From NCBI GenBank assembly GCA_023213395.1, contig CM041465.1:50723741-50787740 (forward strand): a stretch of DNA of 64,000 nucleotides. The letters are read 5' to 3'. Under the pieces are notes generated by a model. It was given only the letters and a program-made list of their open reading frames with translations, made no database searches and was not told where the DNA came from. Below, piece after piece: positions 44,761 to 56,839 of this stretch. The position numbers were made by a program, and so were the translations under genes. Position 1 is the first letter of the stretch. Every line of letters begins with the position of its first letter. This DNA is from Cycas panzhihuaensis. Lineage: Eukaryota > Cycadophyta.

Positions 44761-45711
44761 TATTAGTAGCTCCCCTATATGAACTTGATATTTTTGTAAA
44801 GCAAGTTTTTTTCTAAGTGCCTATTTCTATGATAATGGGAACATTGGATTATTCCTCTACCCCTTAGGCTTCTTCCTCTTTTTCCTTAGTTTCTACCCTT
44901 TTGGCCTTGAATATATATTTATCCTTGGTATTGATTTTTTCCTTAATATAAGTTACTTGAACCTTGTCCTTGATAATAACCTTATGCTTGATAGGCCTAA
45001 CCTTACCTTTAAAATTGATTTCTAGGTTTAGCTCTACCTTTAGGAGATTATCCTCTATCCTTAGAACTTTGACCTTAAAAATGTAAGTCTAATTTTTGCC
45101 TTAATGGTGAAATCATACTCAAGAAACTCCTTTATTCATTTTTTCTCTTACAGCTAGCAGCATGGTACTTAATTAATCTATCTTAAGGGTGCTTAGGTCT
45201 TTAGAGACCTTAATGCTAGTGGAAACCATCTTAAATCTATTAATGTCACTTACACATATCAAGATTTTCTCACCTATCCTTTTCTCATTGATTACCTCTT
45301 TTAGGGCCCTCATTTGATTAATTAGGCCTTAGATTTTTTTAATGAAATCATTTGTAGCTTTATTAATATTTATTCTTAAGTTCTTAAATTTGCTCTTCAA
45401 AGTTTGTAGCTTTGATATAACTGCTCCTTTCTATGTAGTATTTAGTACATCTCATGCTTCCTTAGATATCAATACTTCATTGATCCTTGGGAATATATGA
45501 TCTTCCAAAGTATAAAAGATAAATACTAGCACTTTGTTATCTCATTTTTTATTCTCCTTGAAGATCTTCTTCTTGCCTTTAGTGGCATTTGTAGTAAGCA
45601 CTCTATAACCTATTTTAATTAGTTTCCAGATATCTTTGACTATAAAAAATGGTTTCATGTATCTACTCTAATTAATAAAGTTAGTTCCATCAAACTTGGA
45701 CACCATAAAAT
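44761..45711 (-). pseudogene. Element K gag (broken)
   Basis: Starts at the ATG at 45711: MVSKFDGTNFIN, then YMKPFFIVKDIWKLI, VFIFYTLEDHIFPRI, LQTLKSKFKNLRIN, INQMRALKEVINEKRI and KVSKDLSTLKID. These match element A segment by segment, with stops between them. A Lys-rich linker lies at about 44880-45100. Confidence 0.8.
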
Positions 45712-45729
45712 TATTGATGTTTGAGTCTA

Positions 45730-46026
45730 AAAAGATTGGATCTATCCTTCATCTCCATGCACTAAACATAAAGGCAAATATGGAAGAAAAAGAGACTTGA
45801 GAGAAAGAGAATACCTCTCGCAAAATAGGGAGATAAGAATAAGCCTCCTCCATTAAGTTTTTACTTTTATATTGAAAGAGGGAGCATTAGAATTAGGTGA
45901 AACAAAATTATACATAATACACATGAAATTGTATTTCACTTAAGTAATCTAATTTAAAGTTTACTTAAGATCCCTTCTAGAAATAATTAACTAATATAAT
46001 GACTTTGTGACGTTAATTTATTTCAA
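45730..46026 (-). repeat. Element J 3' LTR (ends approximate)
   Basis: On the minus strand it starts TTGAAATAAATTAACGTC near 46026 and ends near GATAGATCCAATC. TTCAATATAAAAGTAAAA near 45880 is the TATA region. It aligns with the G LTR (TTAAAAGAGGTTAATG start, AGATCCATCC end) but is much more diverged. Confidence 0.7.
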
Positions 46027-46475
46027 TCTCTCCCTTAATGGTAGAAGGTCATTTCATCATATTTTATTCTATCCAATGAGGTCTTCATTTGAGTCTTTTA
46101 TAAAGTAAACTACTATGTCACTTTTATGGGAAACCTTCATGGTGAATAAAACCCACAGACTTTATAATCTACTAACTTGGCTTAAGTAACTCTTTAAATG
46201 AAGCCAGATAGCTGATCAACACAATGAATTTTGTAGCTAAAATTTATTAAGTTTCCATATACCATCTGGTCATCCCCCATGCCCTTTCAAGTTTTCACAA
46301 GTTTTGATTTTCCAAAATGATACAACCCTTATCCTTTTGCACCCACAAGGGATTTTCATAAATAGGATAGAGCATAGACTTACTCTTGTCCTTTTGTGCC
46401 CACAAGGAGTTTTCACAAATGACACAAAGTATAATGGTGTTTCTTTTATCTTCTTTAATCAGTTAGAGATGGAGG
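46027..46475 (-). other. Element J 3' module with minisatellite
   Basis: Counterpart of 19491-19932 in G. Two repeat units contain CTTGTGGGCACAAAAGGAC-type sequence (minus strand, near 46400 and 46345) plus a partial third. An LTR-like block near 46130-46170 (TGGGTTTTATTCACCATG, TTTCCCATAAAAGTGAC) and a polypurine tract AAGGGAGAGA at 46027-46037 follow. The plus-strand open stretch at 46304-46579 is a shadow of these repeats. Confidence 0.65.
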
Positions 46476-48060
46476 CCCTAAGGTTAAGTTACCTTTGGAA
46501 CTATTCAAACTTCATCCTCTTTAGTGGTTTATTGAAGATATCAACCACTTGTTCTACTATGGGGGAGTACTCTAGTTAAATTGTGCCATCATGAACTAGT
46601 TCTCTAATCTTATGGACTTTCGTACTTATATATTTGGTACGGTCATGAAATACAAGATTTTTAGCTATTTAGATTATAGATTGATTATCTACATATAAAC
46701 TAGTAGAACTTATTTGGGTGGCATTTAATGTATTCAATAATTTTCTAAGCCATATCACCTCCTTGTTTATCTCAGAAGTAGTAATGTATTTAGCTTGATG
46801 GTTGAGTCTCAGAATCATCTTCTACCATCTAGATCTCCATGATATTGGTGTTATTTCAAGAAATGTTAGATACCCAGATGTAGATCTTCCCATGCCTTTA
46901 TCTCCAACACATTATGAGTCTATGTATACATAAAGTTTAAATTTTGCATTGAATTCATGCAATAGACTATATTTGTTGGTCATCTTTAGGCACCTCAACA
47001 CTTATATTGTAGTTTGTCAATGATTTTACTTAGGATTTATCACGAATCTTGCAAGAATGTCGAAAAAATATGTAATATATGGTCTTATCTTAGTAGTATA
47101 GATGAGACTACCTACAAGTTGCCTATAGAGTGTTGTGTCTGCCTCCCTAGTGTCACCATCAACTAAGAGTTTAATATTAGGTTCCATAAGTGTAGCCACT
47201 AGTCAAGCACCTTATAATTAAAACTTTGTCAGAAGATCATTAATATATTTTTCTTGGGAAATGAAGATTTTGTCATTCTTTTGACTTACTTCAATTCCCA
47301 AGTAATATTTCATCAACCTGAGGTCATATAAATAAAAAGTTTTAGCAAGGTCCTTCTTCAGCTAGCTAATTACCAATTTACTATTATTATCATATCATCT
47401 ACAAAGATTAAGAGGTAAGTGACTTTATCATTTTGGTGCTTGATGAATAATGTTACATCAATATCTTGATAGTCACAAACCTCATATCCAAGTTATCTCA
47501 TTCTTTTAAACAACTTGGTAGACCAAGTATAAGGGGCTTATTTTGGGTTGTACAGGGACTTTTTAAGCTTGCAAACCTTATTCTCTTAACTAACAATCTC
47601 ATATCCTTATGGCTAAGCCATGTAAATTTCTTATTTAAGGTCCCCTTTGAGAAATGCAGTCTTAAAATTGAGTTGGTGGATTTTTCAACTATGTTGAGCA
47701 GCTAAGGCTATAAGAGTTCTGATTGTAAGCCACTTGGTTATAGGAGAAGAGATTTCAGTGTAGTTGATACCTTCCCTTTGCATGAATCCTTTTGCTACCA
47801 ACCTCGCCTTGTATTTTTCTAGGGTGTCATTTAATCTATACTTATTTTTGAACATCCATTTGTGTTGAACTATCTTTCTTCTAAGTGGTAGATTAATAAG
47901 CTCTCATCTACCATTCTTGATAAAAGATTGGTACTCTTCATTTATGACATTTCTCTAAGCTAAACACTTTATAGCTTCTTGGTATGTTACGAGCTCTTCA
48001 TTAAGAGCAAAGTGTAGTTCTACTAGTTTAAGCTCAATGGAAAGTGATTCATACATCCTT
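46476..48060 (-). pseudogene. Element J reverse transcriptase and RNase H (broken)
   Basis: RT starts near 48000 with EEYQSFIKNG, TGA at 47904-47906 for Trp, KWMFKNKYRLNDT, KGFMQREGINY, then VCDYQDIDVTLFIKHQND and FVDDMIIIV with both catalytic Asp. RNase H is heavily broken; its last recognisable pieces correspond to DQVADIFTKPL in G. Stops at 47904, 47685, 47613, 47030 and 46822 match codons of G. Confidence 0.8.
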
Positions 48061-49800
48061 GCTCTATGGGTACATCTAGTGCCAGTTTTGCCTACCTCAT
48101 CTGGTCACATGTCCTTATGTAGCTAGTAGGGAAACCTTAAGTTAAGAATGAGGTTTTTATTTCCACAATCTCTTGGTCTTTATTTTTATACTGAAAAAGA
48201 TTGTGTAAAATGTTTTACATGGAGGAAGTTGACAACGCTAGAGAATATGGACTAGCTATTGATGTTGGAGAAGGTGGTCCTTCTGCGATGGATTTACCTT
48301 TGTTAACTTGGTCATTCTCAAATGATGGTTCTAGATGTATACACATTATTTAGGAGTCACATCTTGTATCCTCTAAGGCTCTATTATCATATTCCAAGAT
48401 TTTTAGTAACTGTTGAGTATCTCCCCCCCTAAATTTTAAAATCTAGACATCAAATTCAGTAGCATCATTAAATCAGTATGAAGGTATATTGGAGTCAAGT
48501 TTGAGTAATTAATCTTTAGTTTCTGCAAATATAACATCTTTAGTAATAATGATTTTACACTATGAAGGTAGAAAAACCTTGTATTATTTTTTGTCCATAG
48601 GGTATCCAACAAAGACACCTTTAAGGGCTCTATCTTGAAGCTTATTTCTATGTTCCTCTAGAATGTGAGCATAATAAATAGAGCCAAAAATTATAAAGTG
48701 GGAGATAGAGGGGGTTTGTCCATACCATATTTCATGTGGAGAGGGACCAAGCTTAGAAGGACTAACATTATTAATGCTATACATGGCAGTCTAGATAGCC
48801 TCAACCTAAAGATATACATGGACATTCTTATATACTAGCATAGCATGAGCCATGTTCATGATGGTTCTATTCATGTGCTCGACAACTCCATTTTGCTGGG
48901 GTATACATACAACATTGGTCTAATATTTGATCCCATGGTAACGTAGGTATAATTTAAACTTATTAGAGTGTACTCACCACTATTGTCAGTCTTGAATATT
49001 TTGATCTTGAATCTAGATTCATTTTCCATGTGGGCCTTGAAAGCTTGAAATATAGAACAGGCTTCATCTTTCTTTGTAAGAAAAGTAACCCATACTTTCT
49101 TGGTAAAATCATCAATGAAAGTAATATAGTACCACTTCTATTTGAGAGAAGGGATGGGTATAGGACCACATATATCTAACTGTATAAGCTACAAAGGTTG
49201 GCTAGATTTCTATTTACTATGAGGAAAGGGTTGTCTTTGAGATTTAACAATGATACATGCTTTGCATTTAAAGGGCTTATAGGAGAGCCTAGATATACTA
49301 GGAAGAGTGACATGTAGTACTCTTAAATGATCAATTCTAATATGGCCCATATGAGCATGACATAGGGTCACTTGGGACAACTTTTAATGAGTCAAGGTTG
49401 TGCTAAAAGTAGAGTCATCATCAACATAGTTAGCTTCAGAGGATAGTAAGCCAGTTAGGAAAAAAGGTTTGCCATCAAGAATTTTAGTTATAACTACATC
49501 ATTTAAAGGAGGGTGAATGACATAGAGAGTTTGATTATTTACAGCTACACTTAGATCAAATCCATAAGAGACAAGGGTAGATAGGGAGAGTGGGTTTTAC
49601 TTTAAAGTAGGAATATATAAAACATCAACAAGGGTAAATCTAGAAGGCCTATGAGCTTTAGGTAAATAGTTCCAAGTTCTTCAATTGGCTGAGATGATTT
49701 ATCAGCCATGTATACAACACCATGAACTTCAGAGTCAAAATCTTAAAAGAACTGGTGATGACAAGTCATATGTTATGTTGCCCTATTATCATGATCCAAG
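48061..49800 (-). pseudogene. Element J protease and integrase (broken)
   Basis: On the minus strand: a protease remnant SSWIMIIG near 49780. The integrase core near 49150-48960 has DICGPIPIPSL, FIDDFTKKVWVTFL and KTDNSGEYTL; here the second catalytic Asp is kept, unlike G. The C-terminal part is open at 48584-48784 with PSPHEIWYGQTPSISHF, YYAHILEEHRNKL and LKGVFVGYPMDKK. A seven-G tract (48423-48429) follows the integrase end. Confidence 0.8.
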
Positions 49801-51005
49801 ATGAAGTATTTGAGGTGGCACTATTTGCAACTCTAAGTAGTGAAGGCAAAAGTGAATAAGCATAGCCATAATAAGCCTTAATATACTTAGTGGATCTATC
49901 AACAACATTTGATGAAGTGGTCCCAATTCTTTGAAGGTGTACATGAGCAAATTGCATTCCACCAAAAACATCTTTAAAAGAAGTATTATCAACATTATGT
50001 ACACCATGGTGATGTTAATAGCTTGTAGTTTGTTGGTGGTAGTTCTACAGTTTTTAGCATAGTGTCCTTTCTATGACACCTTTGGCAGACAATTATTTGA
50101 TTTCTAGTCATACAAGAAGTACTAGACTGGTTAGATTATCTCTAATTACTGGATCTAGGTCTAGGTTGATTATTTTGGCCTTGTCCTTGAGACTATTTTT
50201 ATTAGAGTTGAGGAGCTTATTGACTAAGAGGACATTGTCCTTGTCATTTACCTCTTCCTCTTCCATAGGAATTACCACCTTTGCAAGAGTATTAAGCTTG
50301 ATTTTTGGTATAAAAAAGATCTTCTTCCACTTCAAAAGCATCATTGGCTAGATCTGATGTAGTGGCAAAGTTGGTATCAAAGGTCTTATCAAATTCAATG
50401 AACTTACCAACAAGAGCCTCAAAGTTTAGGGTCTTCAAAGTGCCACTAGATTAAAGACTTCCTAGTAGATTTTTATAATCTGGGATATGGAGATATGACT
50501 AAATCGAGAAAGCCCATATAATACATTGAGTTTTCAAATCTTTATCAATGGCTTACTTGATTGGACAAAGGAGATTGATTATCTTACTTGTATGTCCTTT
50601 CTACATTTTCAATTTGTTCATCTTCAGTACTAAGTGAATAAATTCTAAGTTTGATTTAGTGTCAAAGTTCTTCTTGAGAACTTCAAGAACTTTCCATGTT
50701 GTATCATATATGACTTCATCAATGAGATTATGTAAGGAATAATAAGTGACAAGAAGTATCCCTGCATAGATTTTATCATCATCAAATTTCCATTAGCATT
50801 TGGTTATAGCTTCAGTGGGAGTAATTGGAGCAGCTTCTCCATAAGTAGTTATGGTAGCTATAGCAACAACAAATAGTATAAGTTACAAGTGATCTCTCCA
50901 AAGACCTTCATACTTTGCAACATTTCTAACACCAGTGAACAACATATCCCAATTTTCTTTCTCTTTAAGAATGTAGTTTACATTTTGCTTGAACTGTAAA
51001 GACAT
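49801..51005 (-). pseudogene. Element J gag and zinc knuckle (broken)
   Basis: Starts at the ATG at 51005 (FKQNVNYILKEKENWDM), then the KVLEVLKKNFDTKSNLEF and LVLKMNKLKM segments, with TAG at 50601-50603 shared with G. LNFEALVGKFIEFDKTFD follows, then a Gln/Gly-rich linker. The zinc knuckle near 50070 reads CQRCHRKDTML, keeping two Cys only. Confidence 0.8.
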
Positions 51006-52138
51006 GGTATCTTTTAAGAAGGGAAGAAATGAACAAGGGACTATAAAAGTTATGGCAACAAATGACCAATCACTATTTACAAATAGGAGATGTAATAAAG
51101 TAGTGTAACAGAAAGAAGAAGAAGTGAGAATGGTTACTCAAAGATGAAGGGAGTAACTTAGAGAAAAGTCGCCAAAACTTGTGACAAATATTAACTTGAT
51201 GTAGCAGGAATATGAGAAGCACTATGATGAAAATTGGCTACTAACACTTATGGTAAATATTACCCTATCGCAGTAGGAATATGAGAAACACTATAATAAA
51301 AATTGGCCACTAAGACTTATGAAAAATATTAACCTGATGCAGTGGGAATATGAGAAGTACTATAATTGTGATTACACTATGGATGACTTTTTATAAATAA
51401 GTAAGTGATCAATATATAAGATTGTAGGCTAATGTGGAACTTGACATCATTAGGTGTACACAACTTGAAACTCAAATGTAAGATATGTAATCAACCTAAT
51501 AACCTCTAACTTATGTCCAACATATAGTTGAGGTTATTGAAAGGATGTTTAGGCTTCTACAAGAATTAAGTTGGTCTTCACCTGTGATACCTGCAATTGT
51601 ACTTGGTGATGAAATACAAGTCATAACAGAGCCCAGGTACTCCTAATCCTCACCCACTTCACTAATGAGCAGCTATATACCTCCTCCGAAGAGTGGTACA
51701 TGTATACCCATGGATATAATAGATATTGGATTGGGTATATTTTAATCTTGTATTAAAGTTTTAGTTTTCCCAATTGGTTATTAAGATGATCCTTGATTGA
51801 GGCATGATGGTATAGCTAACCAAACCTCACCAATATTCTAGTTTAGTCCAGTCCTAACTTGAAATCCATAACTCCTTTATGGAATGATATTCTACCAACT
51901 AAGTTATCTCAACCTTAGTGAGTGTGTGAATAGGTATAATATGGTGAAAAATAATATACGTGATGCATTCCTTTTAGGGATAGTGAAAAGATTATCGAAT
52001 TTGCATTAAACCTATATATAACTGAAAATAGAGTACTTACTTGGAGTGCTTGCTTAGAGTGTCTTTAGAGTTTTTGCTTGAAGTGATTTTAGAGTACTAA
52101 AATGTAATGCTAATAAGTGAGTGATGACATTGGATATT
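51006..52138 (-). other. Element J leader
   Basis: Non-coding, about 1.1 kb, the same length as the G leader and matching it in blocks, for example minus-strand CTAAAAGGAATGCATCACG near 51980 and the TTCGGAGGAGGTATATAGC block near 51690. A diverged repeat with a period of about 100 bp lies at 51170-51370, containing CTTATGA/GTAAATATTA and ATGAGAAGCACTAT. Confidence 0.6.
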
Positions 52139-52150
52139 GCTCTGATCTAG
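52139..52150 (-). other. Element J primer-binding remnant
   Basis: On the minus strand CTAGATCAGAGC, a decayed TGGTATCAGAGC at the outer end of the conserved leader. Confidence 0.6.
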
Positions 52151-52640
52151 GTGTTTTTTTTACTTACTTTTATAATGGGCTTTTAAGCCTTATAAAAAAA
52201 GGAAGAAAATTTTTTCATTTTTTTTCTAATACAAAAATATAGTCTTCACTAAAATAGTAATAACTTTCTCCCATGATAATGAAATTAAGTGTCAATTTTT
52301 GTACTATAAACTAGACTCAGATCTATATCTTTGAGAAGTATAATCAAGTGCAAATGAGTTTTACAAAATTTTTGGCAGTCTCGCAAAGTTGGTAGAAGAT
52401 ATTTTAAAAAAATTCTTACTAAAAATAACTGTTATTCCCTAAAACAATAATAACTTTCTCATACATCAACAAAATTAGGTGGCAATTTTTGTGCTAGAAA
52501 CTAAACTCAAAGACTCACCTTTAGCAATTAGAATCACATCAATTGGAGCTTTGTATACTTTTTAATAGACCTATGAAGTTTAGTAAGCAAATTTTATTTT
52601 TGTAAAAAATTTAGCTTGTAAATATCTTATTAACACATGA
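52151..52640. repeat. Diverged tandem duplication, period about 190 bp
   Basis: TAACTTTCTC at 52261 and again at 52451 begin parallel stretches (both have GTGTCAATTTTTGT or GTGGCAATTTTTGT and AAACTAGACTC or AAACTAAACTC). The arrangement resembles the duplication inside the M LTR, so this may be the remnant of a gypsy-type LTR. No coding content. Confidence 0.55.
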
Positions 52641-55600
52641 TACCTTGAAGCGTGCCTCTAGGGAGTCACTAAGGCAAGGACACCTAAGCCAACACTACAA
52701 CTGTAATAGGGGCTTAAGGGTCTCAAGGAAGGGGATATGTGACCCACAAAGGGTATCCATACGTCAAACATAGGATTAGAGACCCACAAATAGTGAATAA
52801 GGCCTTCCCTTTGGACAAGCACCTTCTAGGATTTAAGTTGGGCAAGGGCATTCTTAGTTTATAGAGTAGCCTAAGAGAGAGCTCTTCTATTCCAAAGGTG
52901 AAAGGGAGGAGAGGAAAGATCTTATTCTAGAGAAGAGGTGAAAAAGAAAGGATAGTTCTTGATGAAATAAGAACCTAAGAAAGTAAGTAAAGGAAATGGT
53001 TGGTTAATGGGTGAAAAGGGGGTTTGGTGACGTAGGGACCAAATCCAAGAGATAAGACTATTGAAAAGTTATGTTTGGGGTTGCATAAAGGGGATGCCTT
53101 TAGAGTTTGAGCTAAGTGTGAGGGTTGCTCAACTATGTTAAGAGTTTAGATGGTGTCTTTTATTTCAGTTATAAGATAAAGTGGTAATAAGGGCCAAAAT
53201 ATTGGTTTAAACAAGACTACAAACAAATAACAATGCTCTATCTCTCTATCTCTCTTATCCTTGATCTCTTTTTCTTTATTGGAAGAATATTGATTTAAGG
53301 AAAAAAAAAAGGAGGGGTAAAGGAGAGAAAGAATGTAAATAATCTATGCAATCTTTTCCTTTGGGTGTAAGAAAGAAGATACCCCCCAACCAAATTACAC
53401 TTTCCTAACTTTACTCTTATGCCCATGCATGCATACAAAATGTAAGGAGGGAGTGGTAAGGAGAGGAAAAATCCTTTTGTTGGTTTATTTACTTTCTTTC
53501 TTAAGGGAGAAAATAAGGAATGTACCTATTCAAACTACTTTCTTATATTCATGCAAATAAAGGAGGAGAGCAAGGTCCTATCATTTCCACACGGGAAGAG
53601 GGAAACAAAGGATGAAGATACAAGCATGTGTATGCTCCTTTTATATTTCTTTTTCATGAATGTAAATATGCAAGTCAAAAGCTACAATCTTCATGCAAAC
53701 ACAATCAAGTTTCTTTTAGGGAAAAAGAAGGGAAAACCTAAGTAAGAAAGAGGGAGAGAAGAATTGGAGGGAGTGCACTAGGGAGTATGCTAGTTGGTGA
53801 AGTGCCACACCCTTCTTCTTGTGTTCCCTTCGGTTGTGGCCTTGCATTCCAAATCACGATAGATGTTATTGTGGATATGGCCATGAGTGGGGGCTTCCTT
53901 ACCTTCCCTAAAATATTTTATGAAATAAGAAACTTGAAAGGAAGAACCAAAGGAAAATAAACACAAAAAAAAGAGATGTACCTCTTAATCATAATGTGTT
54001 CTTGCTTACTTGGGAAGAGCTTCATCTTTCGTGCTAACAAAACCTTTTCAAAGATAAGTAAGTGCATGCATATATATATATAGATATATTGGTGTGTGTG
54101 TGCCTTATCAAAGTGGAAAATAAAGTTTGCTTTATATCCTGAAAGAAAGGAATGAACGATGTGTGATTTTCCTTATACACAACAATATCTTATAAAACAT
54201 TTTAGGGAAAAGAGGGGAGATTTGATAATGAAGAAGAAGATAGAGTTAGAATGTCTAGCTCTCTTAAGTGAACCAATTCCTATGTGCTCAGGTACTGCAT
54301 AAGTAGATTAGATGGAGACCAAGAGCTTCAAGCAGACTTAAAATCAAAACAACTTGTAAAAAGTTCTAAATGTTGCAAAAATTGCAAAAGTTGCAAATGT
54401 TGTAAAGTTTGCAAAGTTTGAAAAACATGTAGAAGATGTAAATATCATGCAAGAGAGGAATAAATCATGGGGATTTCTAGTAATAATCTATATATGAGTT
54501 GAATGTAAGTATTTTAAGTACTGTGAACATTGCAATCAATAGTGAGACCTACACCTGAAAGGATACTCTAGCTTGTAGAGTGTATATGGTGTAGGAAACT
54601 TGAGAAGTAGGGGGCTGCCCTAGAGGATACGACATTAGGAGTCAGAGTTCTAGCCACTGGCTCCTCTTATCCTTCTCCAAAGTATCCAAAATCTGTTCAA
54701 CCGTTAGCTAAAGGAAGATCCAAGGGGTTGAGGGTGAGAGCCAATGAAGAAAGGAAGGGTTTGCCTTCCTTTAACTATCAAAGAAGAGAAAAAGTATGCA
54801 CCAAAATGTATAATAATAAATGCTACTAATGAAACAAACTTGCTAAAGGGATATCATCAAGAACAAAACTTATTTTTAGTCACAAAAATGAGATAAAACA
54901 GGTGTTACCTCATGGACCAAGCATGGAGAGTTGGGAATCTTGCTTCTAGGGTGAAGAAAAGACTATTTAGAAGAGAGGAAGAGCCTTGAAGCTCTGAAAT
55001 CTTACCACTACTATTGGAATGAGCGTAAGAGAGGAGGAACCTGTTGAGAGAGATCTCCTTCAGACTTGCATATTAGACCCTTATAGAAAAGAAGTATGAG
55101 AAGAAGAGTGCAAGTAGGAGAGGAAAGGCCTTTTTTTTTTTTAATTCCTTAGATAGCCAAGAGAGATAAAATGAACTCAAAATTGGGCTTTTATACCCCA
55201 ATTAGAGTTTTTGAATGATTAGGATTCGCTTTGGGTGGGAAGAGGCTCCCTACCTTGTGTCAGTTTCGCAATAAATGTGAAATTGTCCATTATTTGGCTA
55301 CGATAGTTTATAGACTATTGCCCCACGACAAACTTCGTGATATCGTAATTATTGACATAGTATTGTGATTATTGTCATGATGTAGGCTAAACATAGGGAA
55401 AAAAAAAAGAACCTAAGAGATCTGTAAATGATTAGTCTCAAGGTATAATAACAAGGTTTGTTGGACTAGTAAGGGTTTTAAAGGACCTCTAGGCAGTTGT
55501 GGGGCCTTCTAAATATGAAAAAGGGTAGAAAATAGGTCCTAACAAGGATGCAAAAGCATGAATAAGGGTAATTAAACCAAAAGAATATCTCAGGGATGAT

Positions 55601-56430
55601 GTGAGAGGCTAGACATGAGTAAGAGTAGGTTGGAGGGGCCTGCAAGTACCCAAGAGTACTAGGAGCTATCACAAGGAGCTATGTGATGCCATAAGACCAT
55701 GATCCTAAGTTGTCATAGGTTGGATCATAGTCACAGGCATAAAATAGGCTGGCAAACCAAGCATCAAGACTACCTATATAACTATATCACACCAAATATA
55801 ACCATAAAGCATCTCATAATATCATAAAATGAGCAGGGGGAGGGGATAGAGATGTATACCTATGCCTACCTAAGAGGTATTATCTATGTCCATTTCGAGT
55901 AGCTGAGAAACACTGCCCCCTTGGTGGCAGAGCCTCTTCACTCATGAGCATCTAGCAATGGCAAATGCTATCAACACAAAAAGAGTCAGTATCATCTACT
56001 AATGCAAGTGTATCATCATCCAAGAGGAGTGGCAAATGTCATGACAGGTCATATGGAAAAGAAGGAAACAAAGCAACATGGGGTTTCCTATACATCACCC
56101 AAGAGTGTATCATGAAAGAATGAGGGGATGGGATGGGGCTGTCCCCATCACCCCCATATGCAATATGAGCACTATGCAAGGTTGTGAGCATAATTAATAA
56201 GTAGATATGAACTGAGAATCTATACATATAGAGGGTCAATGTATAAGAACAATGTGCCACAGATGGTATAAAGATAGGATAAATAATCAAACCTGGCAGT
56301 CACCATAGTTCAACCTCATTAGTGGCCTACCTTCAGAGGTACGAGGTTAGTCGCAATGAGAAAGGAGGATTGTCCAAAAATTTGAGTGGCTAGCCAAATT
56401 ATTAGGTTGCCTAGGAAGGACCATCTAAGA
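52641..56430. other. No gene seen; purine-rich non-coding sequence
   Basis: Nearly 3.8 kb with many GGAGAG/GAAAGA runs (52900-53000, 53300-53760), a TATATATATATAGATATAT stretch near 54070 with a short GT run, and short A runs at 55398. Open stretches of 60-84 codons (53551, 55478, 56039) have no domain. It could be the long LTR or untranslated part of an unrecognised element. Confidence 0.45.
54373..54426. repeat. 9-bp tandem repeat, about 6 units
   Basis: Units TTGCAAAAA, TTGCAAAAG, TTGCAAATG, TTGTAAAGT, TTGCAAAGT, TTGAAAAAC follow one another. Confidence 0.85.
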
Positions 56431-56830
56431 GAGGGAGATGATGCTTGAGGATGTAGTGGACAAGGCCATCTGCCTTGGTGTTTAGATCTTAGGAAATGTG
56501 TTGAACATCCATGGAGTTGAATAGGGATAATAGGGACATGGCGATCAATGTAAGGGCTCTCAATTGTGGGCAATGCGCTTGGTAGACTTGGGTTAGTTGT
56601 GATACGACAATCTGGGAGTCACAATACAGGATGATAGGACCATGGTAAAAGTAGAGTATATCAGTAAGGGCTTTAATAACAATTATGTATTCAGTCTTCA
56701 TATTCATAACCTCATGTAAGAAGATTTTAGAATGCATGTAGTCATTTCTAGTAGGATTGTAGAGGATCTGCATAGCTACAAAAGGTTCGGGATTGCTATG
56801 ACTTCCTTTGTCAGTAAAAATGAGCAACAT
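56430..56830 (-). pseudogene. Isolated RNase H domain (element N)
   Basis: On the minus strand, open from 56830 to 56489. FTDKGSHSNPEPF carries the first Asp, MKTEYIIVIKALTDI the Glu, LYCDSQIVVSQLTQVYQAH the second Asp, and NTKADGLVHY after a stop the last Asp. This is the plant RVT_3 type of RNase H, found in LINEs, some gypsy lineages (extra RNase H) and plant genes. No RT or integrase lies next to it, so the source cannot be decided. Confidence 0.65.
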
Positions 56831-56839
56831 GATGGCAAG

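Larger units (their letters stand above)
39487..45745 (-). mobile_element. Element K: Ty1/copia element split by L
   Basis: On the minus strand: gag from 45711, zinc knuckle/protease, integrase, RT, RNase H, polypurine tract and 3' LTR. L is inserted in the integrase with an exact duplication. Upstream of gag, K is cut by the J LTR at about 45730, and its 5' LTR was not found. Same lineage as A and H by Gag (FDGTNFIN), protease and RNase H motifs. Confidence 0.82.
45730..52150 (-). mobile_element. Element J: Ty1/copia element of the G family, 5' LTR not found
   Basis: On the minus strand: primer-binding remnant (52139-52150), leader, gag (from 51005), protease, integrase, RT, RNase H, 3' module, polypurine tract and 3' LTR. 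Every part has a counterpart in G, including leader, minisatellite and stops. It is inserted just upstream of the K gag. The sequence above 52150 does not resemble its 3' LTR, so the 5' LTR is lost or unrecognisable. Confidence 0.82.

Noticed and set aside
46304-46579. 91-codon plus-strand open frame with HPQG-type repeats
   Set aside because: It is the antisense shadow of the J 3' minisatellite.
50073-50351. 92-codon plus-strand open frame
   Set aside because: Antisense of the J Gag linker, which reads as a decayed Gln/Gly/Arg-rich segment on the minus strand.
54300-54425. Short Cys-Lys-rich peptide (CCKNCKSCKCC type)
   Set aside because: It follows from the 9-bp TTGCAAAAR repeat, has no ATG in frame and no neighbours suggesting a gene.
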